Under the pieces are notes generated by a model. It worked only from the letters and a program-made list of their open reading frames with translations, was not told the origin of the DNA and did not search any database. A stretch of 64,000 nt of DNA from Actinomycetota bacterium (GTDB lineage Bacteria > Actinomycetota > Acidimicrobiia > Acidimicrobiales > JAJPHE01): the NCBI GenBank assembly GCA_027315345.1, contig DAHUYE010000060.1, positions 1 to 64,000 of the forward strand, written 5' to 3'. Shown piece by piece: positions 24,002 to 32,255 of this stretch. The translations under genes were made by a program, and so were the position numbers. Numbering within the stretch: the first letter of the stretch is position 1; each line of letters begins with the position of its first letter.

Positions 24002-24286
24002 TCAAAAGGCGATTAGCCCTTCCCATCCCAGTCGCGGCGTTACACCCTTTCGTCCTACACCGACTCGACCCAGCGCCGCTGCGAACGGCGCCGGGAATGA
24101 GTCCCGGAAAGAACCGAAGGGAGGTCTCCAATGACCAGCCGTCGCGGCAGCAGCTGGACCTGAGACCTGCCCCTTGTTGAAGGGGGCAGGAATCTCAGCC
24201 TTACGGATGGAGCTCTCGCTTGAACGGTCGAACGAGCTTCTTCCGGTCAGGGGTTCTCGGCTGTCGGGGAGGAACGCTTTAGCCAT
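24002..24286 (-). CDS. Possible small protein or insertion-sequence relic, 94 aa
   Basis: ATG at 24286 is preceded by the very strong ribosome site GGGGAGGAGGAGAA, better than most in this window. The product begins MAKAFLPDSREPLTGRSSFD, is basic, and runs through the stem-loop at 24162-24196 (IPAPFNKGQ). I do not recognise it. The end of the frame is low-complexity and may be fortuitous. An alternative is the decayed right end of an IS200/IS605-type element, whose hairpin follows the tnpB gene. Confidence 0.3.
   Translation of the reverse strand: MAKAFLPDSREPLTGRSSFDRSSESSIRKAEIPAPFNKGQVSGPAAAATAGHWRPPFGSFRDSFPAPFAAALGRVGVGRKGVTPRLGWEGLIAF
24131..24163 (+). other. Ten-codon leader-type reading frame
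   Basis: ATG at 24131 follows AGGGAGG (24118-24124) with a 6-base spacer, an ideal ribosome site. It encodes MTSRRGSSWT and stops at 24161-24163, immediately before a stable stem-loop. Stop codon and stem overlap, as in attenuator or ribosome-arrest leaders. The nearest plus-strand gene, the MFS transporter, begins about 250 bp later. Confidence 0.35.
24162..24196. other. Stable stem-loop after the leader-type frame
   Basis: CCTGCCCC (24166-24173) pairs perfectly with GGGGCAGG (24183-24190) around a 9-base loop; GAGA (24162-24165) can extend it with TCTC (24193-24196) across a two-A bulge. No T-run follows on either strand, so an ordinary terminator is not obvious. Confidence 0.6.
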
Positions 24287-24411
24287 TTCTCCTCCTCCCC
24301 GGCAGCACCCCGGCCCAGCGGGCCGGCCCCGGAACCCGTAGGACCCGAAACACCCCAAGACCCGAACAACCTTCTACCCGACCCAGACGCCTCCAGGAGC
24401 CAGTCCCTCCC

Positions 24412-25758
24412 GTGTTGACCCTTCAGCCCCGAACCGGCAGCCGTCTCCTGGCCCGGACCGCCGCCTTGGTCCGCCCGCTACGCATCCGGGAACTGCGCAC
24501 CCTGTGGCTGGCCCAGCTGGCCAGTGAGTTGGGCGACTGGGCCTCCCGGATCGCCCTGGCCGTCCTGGTCTTCGACCAGACCCACTCCGCTCTCGCCACC
24601 GGCCTGGTCACCACGGCCAGCCTCCTGCCCTACGCCCTGGTCGGTCCGATCACCGCCGCCATAGCCGACCGCCAGCCCCGCCGGAGGGTGATGGTGGGCG
24701 CCGACCTGCTGCGGGGGGCCGTCTTCCTGATCCTGGCCGTCCCCGGGGTGCCCACCCCCGTCCTCCTGATCGGCGCCCTGGCCGCCGGGCTGGCCACTCC
24801 CCCCTTCGAAGCCGCCCGGTCGGCCATGCGATCCGAGCTCATGGTCGACGACGCCGCCTACGGGGCCTACAACGCCCTGTCAGTGATGACCGGCCAGGTG
24901 GCCGTGGCCCTGGGTTACCTCTGCGGCGGTGGGCTGATCCTCCTACTCGGCACCCGGGGCACCCTCGGCCTCAACGGCGCCTCTTTCCTGGTCTCGGCTC
25001 TACTGGTCAGCCGCCTCCCGGCCTCCCGGCCCGCCACCGGCCTCAAGGTCCGCCTCCGCCGCCAGCTGGGCGACGGCGCCCGTATCCTCTTCGGGGACGG
25101 CTCCCTGCGGATGTGCGTGATCCTGGGCGTGACCGCCTCGGTGGCCGGCACGGTTCCCGAAGCCCTGGGCGCCGCCTTCGAACACGCCTCCCCCACCCGG
25201 GCCGCCCTGTTGCTGGCCGCCGCCCCGGTCGCTCTGATCCTGGTCAGCGCCCTCATCCCCGTGACCGGGGACGACCGCCGCCTGCTGCGGGTGGCCAGCC
25301 TGGTCCTGGTGGGCGGAGGGGCCATCGCCATCGGGGCCTTCCTCCTGGCCTCCTCCTTCGGGTTCGCCCTGCTGGCCTGGGCGGCGTCGGGCACCACCTT
25401 CGCCGTCATCGTGGCGGCCGGGCCGGTGGTGCGCCGGCGCCTGCCGGCCGAGGGCCGGGCGGTGGCCTTCGGCATCCTGCAGGCCGCCACCTTGGCCGGG
25501 TGCTGTCTGGCCGGTCTGGCCGGGGGCGCCCTGGCCGATCTGGTCGGGGTGCGCTTCGCCTGCATCGGCGGCTGCGCCCTGGCCGTGGCCACCGGCGCCG
25601 GCCTGCTGTTCGTCCTGTCGGCTGGGAGCCGGGCCGGGGCTGGGGCCGGCACCGGATTGGCCCCGGTGGGGGGCGCCGGCCTGGGCCTGGCCCCGGCCCG
25701 GAGCGCCTCCCCGGTGCCCACCGCCGCCGCCGCCACGGCCGTGGCGGGGCCCCGGTAG
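24412..25758 (+). CDS. MFS transporter
   Basis: 448 aa from GTG 24412, about 12 membrane helices. LWLAQLASELGDWASRIALAVL at the start and the loop IADRQPRRRVMVGADLLRG between helices 2 and 3 are typical of the enterobactin exporter/macrolide efflux-like MFS branch. A Gly/Ala-rich C-terminal tail of about 45 residues is dispensable-looking. Cargo unknown; probably a small-molecule exporter. It ends 4 bp from the convergent DUF1206 gene. Confidence 0.88.
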   Translation: MLTLQPRTGSRLLARTAALVRPLRIRELRTLWLAQLASELGDWASRIALAVLVFDQTHSALATGLVTTASLLPYALVGPITAAIADRQPRRRVMVGADLLRGAVFLILAVPGVPTPVLLIGALAAGLATPPFEAARSAMRSELMVDDAAYGAYNALSVMTGQVAVALGYLCGGGLILLLGTRGTLGLNGASFLVSALLVSRLPASRPATGLKVRLRRQLGDGARILFGDGSLRMCVILGVTASVAGTVPEALGAAFEHASPTRAALLLAAAPVALILVSALIPVTGDDRRLLRVASLVLVGGGAIAIGAFLLASSFGFALLAWAASGTTFAVIVAAGPVVRRRLPAEGRAVAFGILQAATLAGCCLAGLAGGALADLVGVRFACIGGCALAVATGAGLLFVLSAGSRAGAGAGTGLAPVGGAGLGLAPARSASPVPTAAAATAVAGPR

Positions 25759-25762
25759 CCCT

Positions 25763-26620
25763 TCAGATCTCCCGGTAACGCCCCTCTACGACGCTGCTCA
25801 AGGAGAAGGCCAGGAAGCCGGCCGCCACCACGGCCAGGATCCATGGGCCGTAAGCGTGGCGGGACAGGGCCCGGATCACCTGGCCCACGCCCTTGGCGTC
25901 CCGGGCCGTCCCGGCCACTCCCGAGACGATGAGCGACACCCCCACCCCCGCGAAGACCGCTCCCCTGGTCACATTGCCGAAGGTGCCCGTGACCCGGGCC
26001 GCCAAATCGACCCAACCCGGCATCTTCCGATCGGGGAGATAGGTCTCGAACTTCTGGGCCGCGGCCCAGCCCACCAGGGCCAGACCGCCGACGGCCACAC
26101 CCACCCCGACCAGGACCAGCAGTTCCCGGCCCCCGGTCACGCCCAGAAGACGGGCCGAAACCGACGCTGTCCCGTTGGCCTGCTGGTGACGCCCGAAGAG
26201 CAGGAGCACCGACCGGGCGCAGAGGCCCAGGTAGACGACCCCGATGGAGAACCAGCCCACCCGCTTGGCCAGGTCCTCACCCGGCTTGGCGTCGGCGTCA
26301 CCGGCGGCGGCCTGGAGGATCCTCCAGGCCGCATAGGCCACCAGACCCACGGCCAGGACGATGACCAGGGCCGGCCCGGCCGGCTGGCGGACCATCTCCT
26401 GGATCGCTCCGCTGCTGCTGGCCTGCTTGCCCTTTCCCCCAGTGGCGGCAATGTCGGCGGTGATGAAGGCCAGCACCAGATAGATGAGGGCGCGGGCGCC
26501 CAGGCTGACCCGGGCCGTGCGCTGGACCAGAGGCCGGTCCTGGGCCCGCCTCGCCTTGGACTGCGCCTGCTTGGCCTTGGACCGGGCCGGCCCGGTCTTG
26601 CCCGCCACCGTGGTCGCCAT
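25763..26620 (-). CDS. DUF1206 membrane protein
   Basis: 285 aa with a Lys/Arg/Ala-rich cytoplasmic start (about 30 residues) and six hydrophobic segments arranged as three similar two-helix units, e.g. ARALIYLVLAFITADIA, RVGWFSIGVVYLGLCARSVL and ARVTGTFGNVTRGAVFAGVG. This threefold repeat is the hallmark of DUF1206. Function unknown; the family is common in actinobacteria and cyanobacteria. Confidence 0.88.
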   Translation of the reverse strand: MATTVAGKTGPARSKAKQAQSKARRAQDRPLVQRTARVSLGARALIYLVLAFITADIAATGGKGKQASSSGAIQEMVRQPAGPALVIVLAVGLVAYAAWRILQAAAGDADAKPGEDLAKRVGWFSIGVVYLGLCARSVLLLFGRHQQANGTASVSARLLGVTGGRELLVLVGVGVAVGGLALVGWAAAQKFETYLPDRKMPGWVDLAARVTGTFGNVTRGAVFAGVGVSLIVSGVAGTARDAKGVGQVIRALSRHAYGPWILAVVAAGFLAFSLSSVVEGRYREI

Positions 26621-26659
26621 GGCGACCCTGTACCCGGATGGTGCCGCTGATAGCCCTGG

Positions 26660-27400
26660 TCAGGCCCCGCCCGCGCCGGTGAAGTCCAGGATCTGCCGCC
26701 AGGAATCGGCGCAGGCCTCGGCGTGCTCATCGAAGCTGCGGTCGAAGAAGCTGTGGGGCGCCTCCGGGTAGACCTGCACCCGGACCTCAACCCCCCGCTC
26801 CCGCACCTTGGCGGCAAAGTCCTCCACCGCCTCCACCGGGGTGAAGTCCTTACCGGCCGCCAGCATCAGGAGCGGGGAGCTCATGTCGGGGATGCGGTCC
26901 TCCACCCGGGACGGGCCGCCGTAGAAGCCGATGCAACCGGCCAGGTCCAGCCCCGCCGCCGACTGGCGCCAGGACAGCGAGCCGCCCATGCAGAAGCCGA
27001 CCGTGAAGACGGACCGGACCGGGGAGCCGGGCAGCGACCGCAGCCAGCCGGCGGCGGCGGCTATGTCGGCGTCGGTGGTCTCCGGCTTCATCTGGGCCAC
27101 GTGGTCCATGAACGGAAAGGCCTCACCCCGGTCCGGGGTGTCGGCGGTGCGGGCGAAATAGTCGATGGCCACGGCGTGGAAGCCGGCCTCGGCAAAGCGC
27201 ACGGCCAGCTCCTTGTAGAAGTGGTGCAGGCCCCTCACGTCGGGCAGCACGATCATGCCCTTGTCCGACGGACCGTCCGGGTGGGCGTAGTAGGCCATGA
27301 ACTCGGTGCCGTCGGCTGAGGTCAGGGTCATGTCCCCGCGGTCATCGGCTCCGCCCCGGACCGGGGGCAGGGGCGGGCGGGCGTCGTCGCCGTAACACAT
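26660..27400 (-). CDS. Dienelactone hydrolase family protein
   Basis: 246 aa alpha/beta-hydrolase with the DLH-type cysteine nucleophile in VFTVGFCMGGSLSW and the catalytic His in YPEAPHSFFDRSF; the acid is the Asp in AAGKDFTPVEAV. VLPDVRGLHHFYKELAVRFA is a typical DLH segment. The N-terminus MCYGDDARPPLPP matches actinobacterial relatives, supporting the ATG at 27400. Substrate unknown (lactones or esters). 39 bp below the DUF1206 gene's start region, in the same direction. Confidence 0.88.
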   Translation of the reverse strand: MCYGDDARPPLPPVRGGADDRGDMTLTSADGTEFMAYYAHPDGPSDKGMIVLPDVRGLHHFYKELAVRFAEAGFHAVAIDYFARTADTPDRGEAFPFMDHVAQMKPETTDADIAAAAGWLRSLPGSPVRSVFTVGFCMGGSLSWRQSAAGLDLAGCIGFYGGPSRVEDRIPDMSSPLLMLAAGKDFTPVEAVEDFAAKVRERGVEVRVQVYPEAPHSFFDRSFDEHAEACADSWRQILDFTGAGGA

Positions 27401-27424
27401 GGGCGTTCCTCTCTATCGAAAGTC

Positions 27425-27907
27425 TCAGGCGCCGGAAAAGTAGACCGCTGCGTCCCAGGTGCCGGTGGGCGGCACCACCGACAGCAGCTCCCCGGCTCGC
27501 AGCAGCCACTCCAGCATGGACCCCTCACCCGGGCCGCCGCCCACACTGACCACCAGGCCGCGCTTGGGGTGGTCCTGGGTGACCCGCCACCCGGCCGGCA
27601 GGGGCAGACCCCGCTCGGCCAGCCGGGCCGCCGCCCTCACCCCGCTGGGGTGCTGGATGCCGAGGGTCGGGGGTGTCCGCTTCTGGCGCCGGCCCGGGCC
27701 CTCCGGCACCCAGGTGCACAGAGGAATGGACGGCCCCCGGGCCGACATGAAGGAGAACAGTCCCACCCCCGGAACCTCGGCGTCCTCGGGCACCTCGGGC
27801 TCGAAGTTGATCCAGCCCCGGCCGGCTCCGGTCAGGGCCCGCATCTGCTCCAGAACGGGCCCGGTGTCGTCCCGCCCGAAGCGGAGTCTGCGGTCCGGCT
27901 CGGCCAT
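27425..27907 (-). CDS. Hypothetical protein, 160 aa
   Basis: A soluble 160-residue protein with no recognised motif. It starts MAEPDRRLRFGRDDTGPVLE and has a conserved-looking WINFEPEVPEDAEVPG and TWVPEGPGRRQKRTPPTLGI. The composition fits a real coding gene in the same strand and run as its neighbours (14 bp after the esterase gene, 24 bp before the DLH gene). Function not predictable. Confidence 0.65.
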   Translation of the reverse strand: MAEPDRRLRFGRDDTGPVLEQMRALTGAGRGWINFEPEVPEDAEVPGVGLFSFMSARGPSIPLCTWVPEGPGRRQKRTPPTLGIQHPSGVRAAARLAERGLPLPAGWRVTQDHPKRGLVVSVGGGPGEGSMLEWLLRAGELLSVVPPTGTWDAAVYFSGA

Positions 27908-27921
27908 GGGGGGCGGCCGGC

Positions 27922-28860
27922 CTAGGTGGCCGTGACCAGGGCCTGGCGCAGAGCGTCCACGGCGTCGCTGATGGCCGGGACGGCGGCGGGGATGACGGCG
28001 TCGAGCTGGAAGAAGGCGTGGATCATGCCGTCGTAGCGCCGGACTTTGGTCGGCACGCCCGCCTCCTCCAGCCGACGCCCATAGGCCTCGCCCTCGTCCC
28101 GGAGCGGGTCGTACTCGGCGGTGACGATGAAGGCCGGGGCCAGGCCGGCCAGGTCCTCGATGAACAGCGGGGAGGCGTCGGGGTGGCGGCGATCACCGTC
28201 CGGGCCCAGGTAATGGCCCTGGAACCAGGCCATGGTCTCGGCGGTGAGGAAGTAGCCCTGGCCGTTCGCCTGGATGGAGGGGTGCGAGCCGGTGGCGTCG
28301 GTGGTGGGGTAGATGAGCAGCTGGAAGGCGAGAGCGGGGCCGCCGGCGTCGCGGGCCCGGATGGCCACCACCGCGGCCAGGTTGCCCCCGGCGCTGTCCC
28401 CGGCCACGGCCAGGCGGGCCGGGTCGGCCCCCAACTCGGAGGCGTGGGCGGCCACCCACTGGGTGGCGGCCCAGCAGTCCTCCACCGCCGCCGGGAACGG
28501 ATGTTCCGGGGCCAGGCGGTAATCCACGCTCACCACCACGGCCGGCACCCGGGAGGAGATCTGCTGGCAGAGCGGATCGTGGGTGTCGATGCCACCGATG
28601 ACGAAACCGCCGCCGTGGAAGAAGACCACCACCGGGTGAGGTCCCTCGGCCTGGGGGCGGTAGAGGCGAACCGGGATGTCCCCGGCCGGCCCCGGGATGA
28701 GGCGGTCCTCGGTGGAGGGCGGCTCGGTGGCGGGCAGCCCGAGGGCGGCCAGGAGGGAGTAGCCCGTCCTCATCTCCTCCGGGGAGGTCTCGGCCATGCG
28801 GCGCGCTCCGGCTTGGGCGAGTCCATCAAGGAATACCTGGGCTTGGGGGTCGACCGGCAC
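27922..28860 (-). CDS. Alpha/beta-hydrolase, hormone-sensitive-lipase type esterase
   Basis: 312 aa. The oxyanion motif HGGGFVIGG, the nucleophile elbow LAVAGDSAGGNLAA, the acid in YDPLRDEG and the His in MIHAFFQLD form the complete HSL/esterase catalytic set. The N-terminal 40 residues form the cap helix (MAETSPEEMRTGYSLLAAL). Probably hydrolyses short acyl esters. It is the first of three minus-strand genes. Confidence 0.92.
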   Translation of the reverse strand: MPVDPQAQVFLDGLAQAGARRMAETSPEEMRTGYSLLAALGLPATEPPSTEDRLIPGPAGDIPVRLYRPQAEGPHPVVVFFHGGGFVIGGIDTHDPLCQQISSRVPAVVVSVDYRLAPEHPFPAAVEDCWAATQWVAAHASELGADPARLAVAGDSAGGNLAAVVAIRARDAGGPALAFQLLIYPTTDATGSHPSIQANGQGYFLTAETMAWFQGHYLGPDGDRRHPDASPLFIEDLAGLAPAFIVTAEYDPLRDEGEAYGRRLEEAGVPTKVRRYDGMIHAFFQLDAVIPAAVPAISDAVDALRQALVTAT

Positions 28861-28904
28861 GGTGCCTCCTGGGACTGGGGACGGGGCACCTTACCGGCGC
28901 CCCC

Positions 28905-30452
28905 TCAGACGATGCGGCTGGTGTGGTCCCCCCAGTACCGGTCCCGGAGGAGCCGCTTGTACAGCTTGCCGGTGGGCAGCCGGGGCAGTTCAGCGGTGAA
29001 GTCCACGCTGCGGGGGCACTTGAAGTGGGCCAGGTGGTCCCGACAGAAGGCGATGAGCTCGCGTTCCAACTCGGGGCCTTCCTCGACACCGGGCATGAGC
29101 TGGACGACCGCCTTCACCTCCTCGCCCAGATCCTCGTTGGGAACGCCGATGACGGCGGCGTCGAGGACCTTGGGGTGGGTGACGAGGAGGTTTTCCGTCT
29201 CCTGGGGATAGATGTTCACCCCGCCCGAGATGATCATGTAGGTCTTGCGGTCGGTCAGGTAGAGGTAGCCCTCCTCATCGACCCGGCCCACGTCCCCGAC
29301 GGTGCTGGTGCCCCGCTCCTTGTCCCGGGCCTCGGCGGTCTTGTCCGGATCGTTGAAGTACTCGAAGTTGGCGTCGCTCTGGAACCAGACGGTTCCTTCC
29401 GACCCGGTCGGGCAGGGGTTGTTGTCCTCATCGAGGATCATGAGCTTTCCGGTCAGGGCCCGCCCGACCGTGCCCTTGTGGGCCAACCATTCGTGGGAGT
29501 CGCACACCGTCATGCCGATGCCTTCGGTGGCGGCGTAGTACTCGAGCAGGATAGGGCCCAGCCACTCGATCATGGCTTCCTTGACCGGTACCGGGCAGGG
29601 GGCGGCGGCGTGCACCACTCCCTCCAGCGAGGAGAGGTCGTAGCGGCGCCGCACCTCCTCCGGCAGCTTGAGCAGCCGGGAGAACATGGTCGGCACCATC
29701 TGGGTGTGGGTGACGCGATAGCGCTCCACCAGAGCCAGGAATTGCTCCGGGTCGAAGCGCTCCATGATGACGATGGTCCCCTTGAGCCGGATGGTCAGGC
29801 TGACCCCGCCGGTCGGAGCCGAGTGGTACAGCGGCGCCGGCGACAGGTAGGTCATGCCCTCCCGCAGCCGCCATACCGTGGCCAGCGGACCCGGCCCCCC
29901 CACTCCGGGGGGAGAATCCGGCAGCGGCCGCCAGATTCCCTTGGGCCGGCCGGTGGTGCCGGAGGAATACAGCATGGCCATGCCCTGGGCCTCGTCCGCC
30001 ACCGGCTCAGCCGGGTAGCCGGCCACGGCCGCCTCGAAGCTGTCGAAGGGGCCGTCGCCGGCCTCCGGGGCCCCCACCATCAAGAAGCGCTCCACTCCCC
30101 CGGCCATGGTGGCCGCCTCCAGAGCCACCTCGCGCTTGGCGGTGGAGGTGATGAAGACGCGGGCCTGGCAGTCACCGAGGACGTAGGCCACCTCCTCAGG
30201 GCTCAGGTAGGAGTTGATGAGGGTGTAGTACAGGCCGGTCCGGTCGGCGGCCGCCTCGGTCTCCAGGAAGCGCGGATTGTTCTCCATGAACACGGCCACG
30301 TGGTCGCCGCGGCTCAGGCCCTGGTCCCGGTAGAGGTGGGCCAGGCGGTTGGCCCTGGCCTCGTACTCGGCGTAGGTGACCACCTCCCCGGTGCCACCCA
30401 TGATGAAGGCGGGCTGGTCAGGATGACTGTGGGCATGCTCGGCGGCGTACAC
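28905..30452 (-). CDS. Acyl-CoA synthetase (FadD-type)
   Basis: 515 aa from GTG 30452, preceded by GGGGGG. The ANL motifs are MLYSSGTTGRPKGIWRP, LLEYYAATEGIGMT, LYLTDRKTYMIISGGVNIYP and the final RLPTGKLYKRLLRDRYWG with the catalytic Lys. It resembles actinobacterial FadD enzymes of sterol/long-chain acid catabolism. The frame is open to 30662 upstream but that part would overlap the divergent epimerase gene, so I reject it. Its start is uncertain by a few codons. Confidence 0.88.
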   Translation of the reverse strand: MYAAEHAHSHPDQPAFIMGGTGEVVTYAEYEARANRLAHLYRDQGLSRGDHVAVFMENNPRFLETEAAADRTGLYYTLINSYLSPEEVAYVLGDCQARVFITSTAKREVALEAATMAGGVERFLMVGAPEAGDGPFDSFEAAVAGYPAEPVADEAQGMAMLYSSGTTGRPKGIWRPLPDSPPGVGGPGPLATVWRLREGMTYLSPAPLYHSAPTGGVSLTIRLKGTIVIMERFDPEQFLALVERYRVTHTQMVPTMFSRLLKLPEEVRRRYDLSSLEGVVHAAAPCPVPVKEAMIEWLGPILLEYYAATEGIGMTVCDSHEWLAHKGTVGRALTGKLMILDEDNNPCPTGSEGTVWFQSDANFEYFNDPDKTAEARDKERGTSTVGDVGRVDEEGYLYLTDRKTYMIISGGVNIYPQETENLLVTHPKVLDAAVIGVPNEDLGEEVKAVVQLMPGVEEGPELERELIAFCRDHLAHFKCPRSVDFTAELPRLPTGKLYKRLLRDRYWGDHTSRIV

Positions 30453-30500
30453 GATCCCCCCGGGTCGGAACTGGAGCGCTTCGTACGGTAGTAAGTGCCG

Positions 30501-31421
30501 ATGAGTCCCGCTGACCTGCCTACCGGAGTCCAGTACGAGATCCGCCACGGCGGACAGCGGGCCGTGTTGACCGAGGTGGGCGCCACCCTGCGCCACTACT
30601 CGGTGGGGGACCGGGAGGTGATCGAGTCGTTCCCGGTGGGTCAGCGCAGCCCGGCCGGCCACGGTCAGGTGCTCGCCCCCTGGCCCAACCGCTTACAGGC
30701 CGGTACCTACCGGTGGGGCGACACGACCCATGGGTTGCCCCTGAGCGAGCCGTCACGACACAACGCCATCCACGGTCTGGTGCGCTGGCAGGCCTGGACC
30801 GCCACCGAACACGTTGATGACGCGGTCAGCCTGACCCACCGCATTCATCCCCGCGACGGGTTCCCCTTTCTCATCGAGATCGAGTTGCGCTACCGGTTGG
30901 GCGACAACGGGCTGTCGGTGTCGACCACGGCCCGCAACCTGGGCCCGGATCCGGCCCCGTTCGGGATCGGCTTCCATCCCTACCTGCGCCTCGGGACCGG
31001 CCCGGTCGATGACCTCATCCTCCAATGCCCGGGCGCCACCACCTTGGTGACCGACGGAGCCGGAATCCCCACCGGCCGCCAGTCCGTGGAGGGAACGGCC
31101 TTCGACTTCCGTTCCCCCCGGGCCATCGGATCACTGAAGCTGGACACCGCCTACACCGATCTGCCGGTCGGTTCGGATGGCCGCCAACGGGTAAGTCTGA
31201 GCCGACCCGGTCCGGCTCCGGAGTCCGTCACGGTGTGGATGGACAGCGGCTTCGGGCATGTCATGGTCTTCAGCGGGGACACGCTGGGACCGGAACGCAG
31301 CCGGAAGGCACTGGCCGTCGAACCCATGACTTGTCCCCCCAATGCGCTGGCCACCGGAGATGCGGTGATCCGTCTCGAACCGGGAGGGTCCTGGGCCGGC
31401 AGTTGGGGCCTACAGCCGTGA
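30501..31421 (+). CDS. Aldose 1-epimerase family protein
   Basis: 306 aa (a GTG two codons earlier at 30495 is also possible). Galactose mutarotase fold with catalytic residues visible in HNAIHGLVRWQAW, FGIGFHPYLRLG and the general base in LAVEPMTCPPNALATG. It interconverts alpha and beta anomers of a sugar; substrate range in this branch is broad. It is divergent from the acyl-CoA synthetase. Confidence 0.9.
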   Translation: MSPADLPTGVQYEIRHGGQRAVLTEVGATLRHYSVGDREVIESFPVGQRSPAGHGQVLAPWPNRLQAGTYRWGDTTHGLPLSEPSRHNAIHGLVRWQAWTATEHVDDAVSLTHRIHPRDGFPFLIEIELRYRLGDNGLSVSTTARNLGPDPAPFGIGFHPYLRLGTGPVDDLILQCPGATTLVTDGAGIPTGRQSVEGTAFDFRSPRAIGSLKLDTAYTDLPVGSDGRQRVSLSRPGPAPESVTVWMDSGFGHVMVFSGDTLGPERSRKALAVEPMTCPPNALATGDAVIRLEPGGSWAGSWGLQP

Positions 31422-31515
31422 GCCCCGGGGCAACCTGCCTCAGGCCCTTGTCCACGGCCTGTTGATGGAGACGGCGCTCCGCCTCAGCGGATAGGCCCGC
31501 CCAGGCTGGACGTGT

Positions 31516-32232
31516 TCAGAAGTGGAGGGATGCCCGGATGGGTAGGTGGTCGGAGCCTCCGGCCCGGAGCACCTCGAAGCCGTCGGCGTGCACGTCCCGG
31601 TTGACGACTATGTGGTCGATCTGGCTGTGGGGCCGCGGATTGGGCCAGGTCCGGCCCCGGCCGGCCGGGCTCCAGCCCGGGGTGAGCGCCGACAGCACCG
31701 GCCCCCACATATTCATGTCTCCGGCCAGGGCGGCCGGCTGGTCGACAGCGGGGAGTTGGCGCACCAGATGGCGCAGCGGAATCGGCGACCCGTGGGTCAG
31801 ATGGTCCAGATGGGTTCCGATGAAGGCGAACACCGACCCGTCCACCTCCACGTCGGTCCGGAGGGCGAAGCGGCGGGGGGCGGCGTCCATCGGCATGTTC
31901 GGCATCTCGATGACCGACTCGGCCCGCACCGGCAGCCGACTGAGCATGGAGATGACGAGCATGCCCTGGCCGTGACCCTTCGGCACCAGACGGGGCTTGC
32001 GGCCCGAGACCCGGGCTGGTCCCATGGCGACATGCCTCACCTGGTAACCGAGCCGGGCCGCGGCCCGATCCACGGCGCTCTCGGCGTCATCGGGCAGCCA
32101 GGACTCCTGGATGACGAGCAGGTCGGCGTCGAGGGCGGCACAGACTGCTCCCACGTCGAAGGTCCGGCCCCGGCGGTCGCGTCCGTAGTGGACGTTGTAG
32201 GACGCCACCGTGAGCCGGGCCACCGACGTCAC
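31516..32232 (-). CDS. Endonuclease/exonuclease/phosphatase family protein
   Basis: 238 aa. The EEP fold is shown by LTVASYNVHYGRDRRGRTFD, LLVIQESWLP (metal-binding Glu), FAFIGTHLDHLTHGSP, ALAGDMNMWGP and the terminal SQIDHIVVN and GSDHLPIRASL. The metal and catalytic Asp/His set is complete. It could be a nuclease or a phosphoesterase; nothing separates these. Start taken at GTG 32232 (GTG 32223 is also possible). Divergent from dprA. Confidence 0.85.
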   Translation of the reverse strand: MTSVARLTVASYNVHYGRDRRGRTFDVGAVCAALDADLLVIQESWLPDDAESAVDRAAARLGYQVRHVAMGPARVSGRKPRLVPKGHGQGMLVISMLSRLPVRAESVIEMPNMPMDAAPRRFALRTDVEVDGSVFAFIGTHLDHLTHGSPIPLRHLVRQLPAVDQPAALAGDMNMWGPVLSALTPGWSPAGRGRTWPNPRPHSQIDHIVVNRDVHADGFEVLRAGGSDHLPIRASLHF

Positions 32233-32255
32233 CGTAATGGGAAGGCCCGGCGGCC

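Larger units (their letters stand above)
23866..24411. other. 546-bp stretch without a firm gene, with signals on both strands
   Basis: Between the permease stop and the MFS start the GC content drops locally. Visible are a 12-bp palindrome TTGCGCGCGCAA (23971-23982), a strong ribosome site followed by a 10-codon frame on plus (24131-24163), a long stem-loop (24162-24196), and on minus a very strong ribosome site followed by a 94-codon frame (24286-24002). No tRNA or known riboswitch was recognised. See separate entries. Confidence 0.6.
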
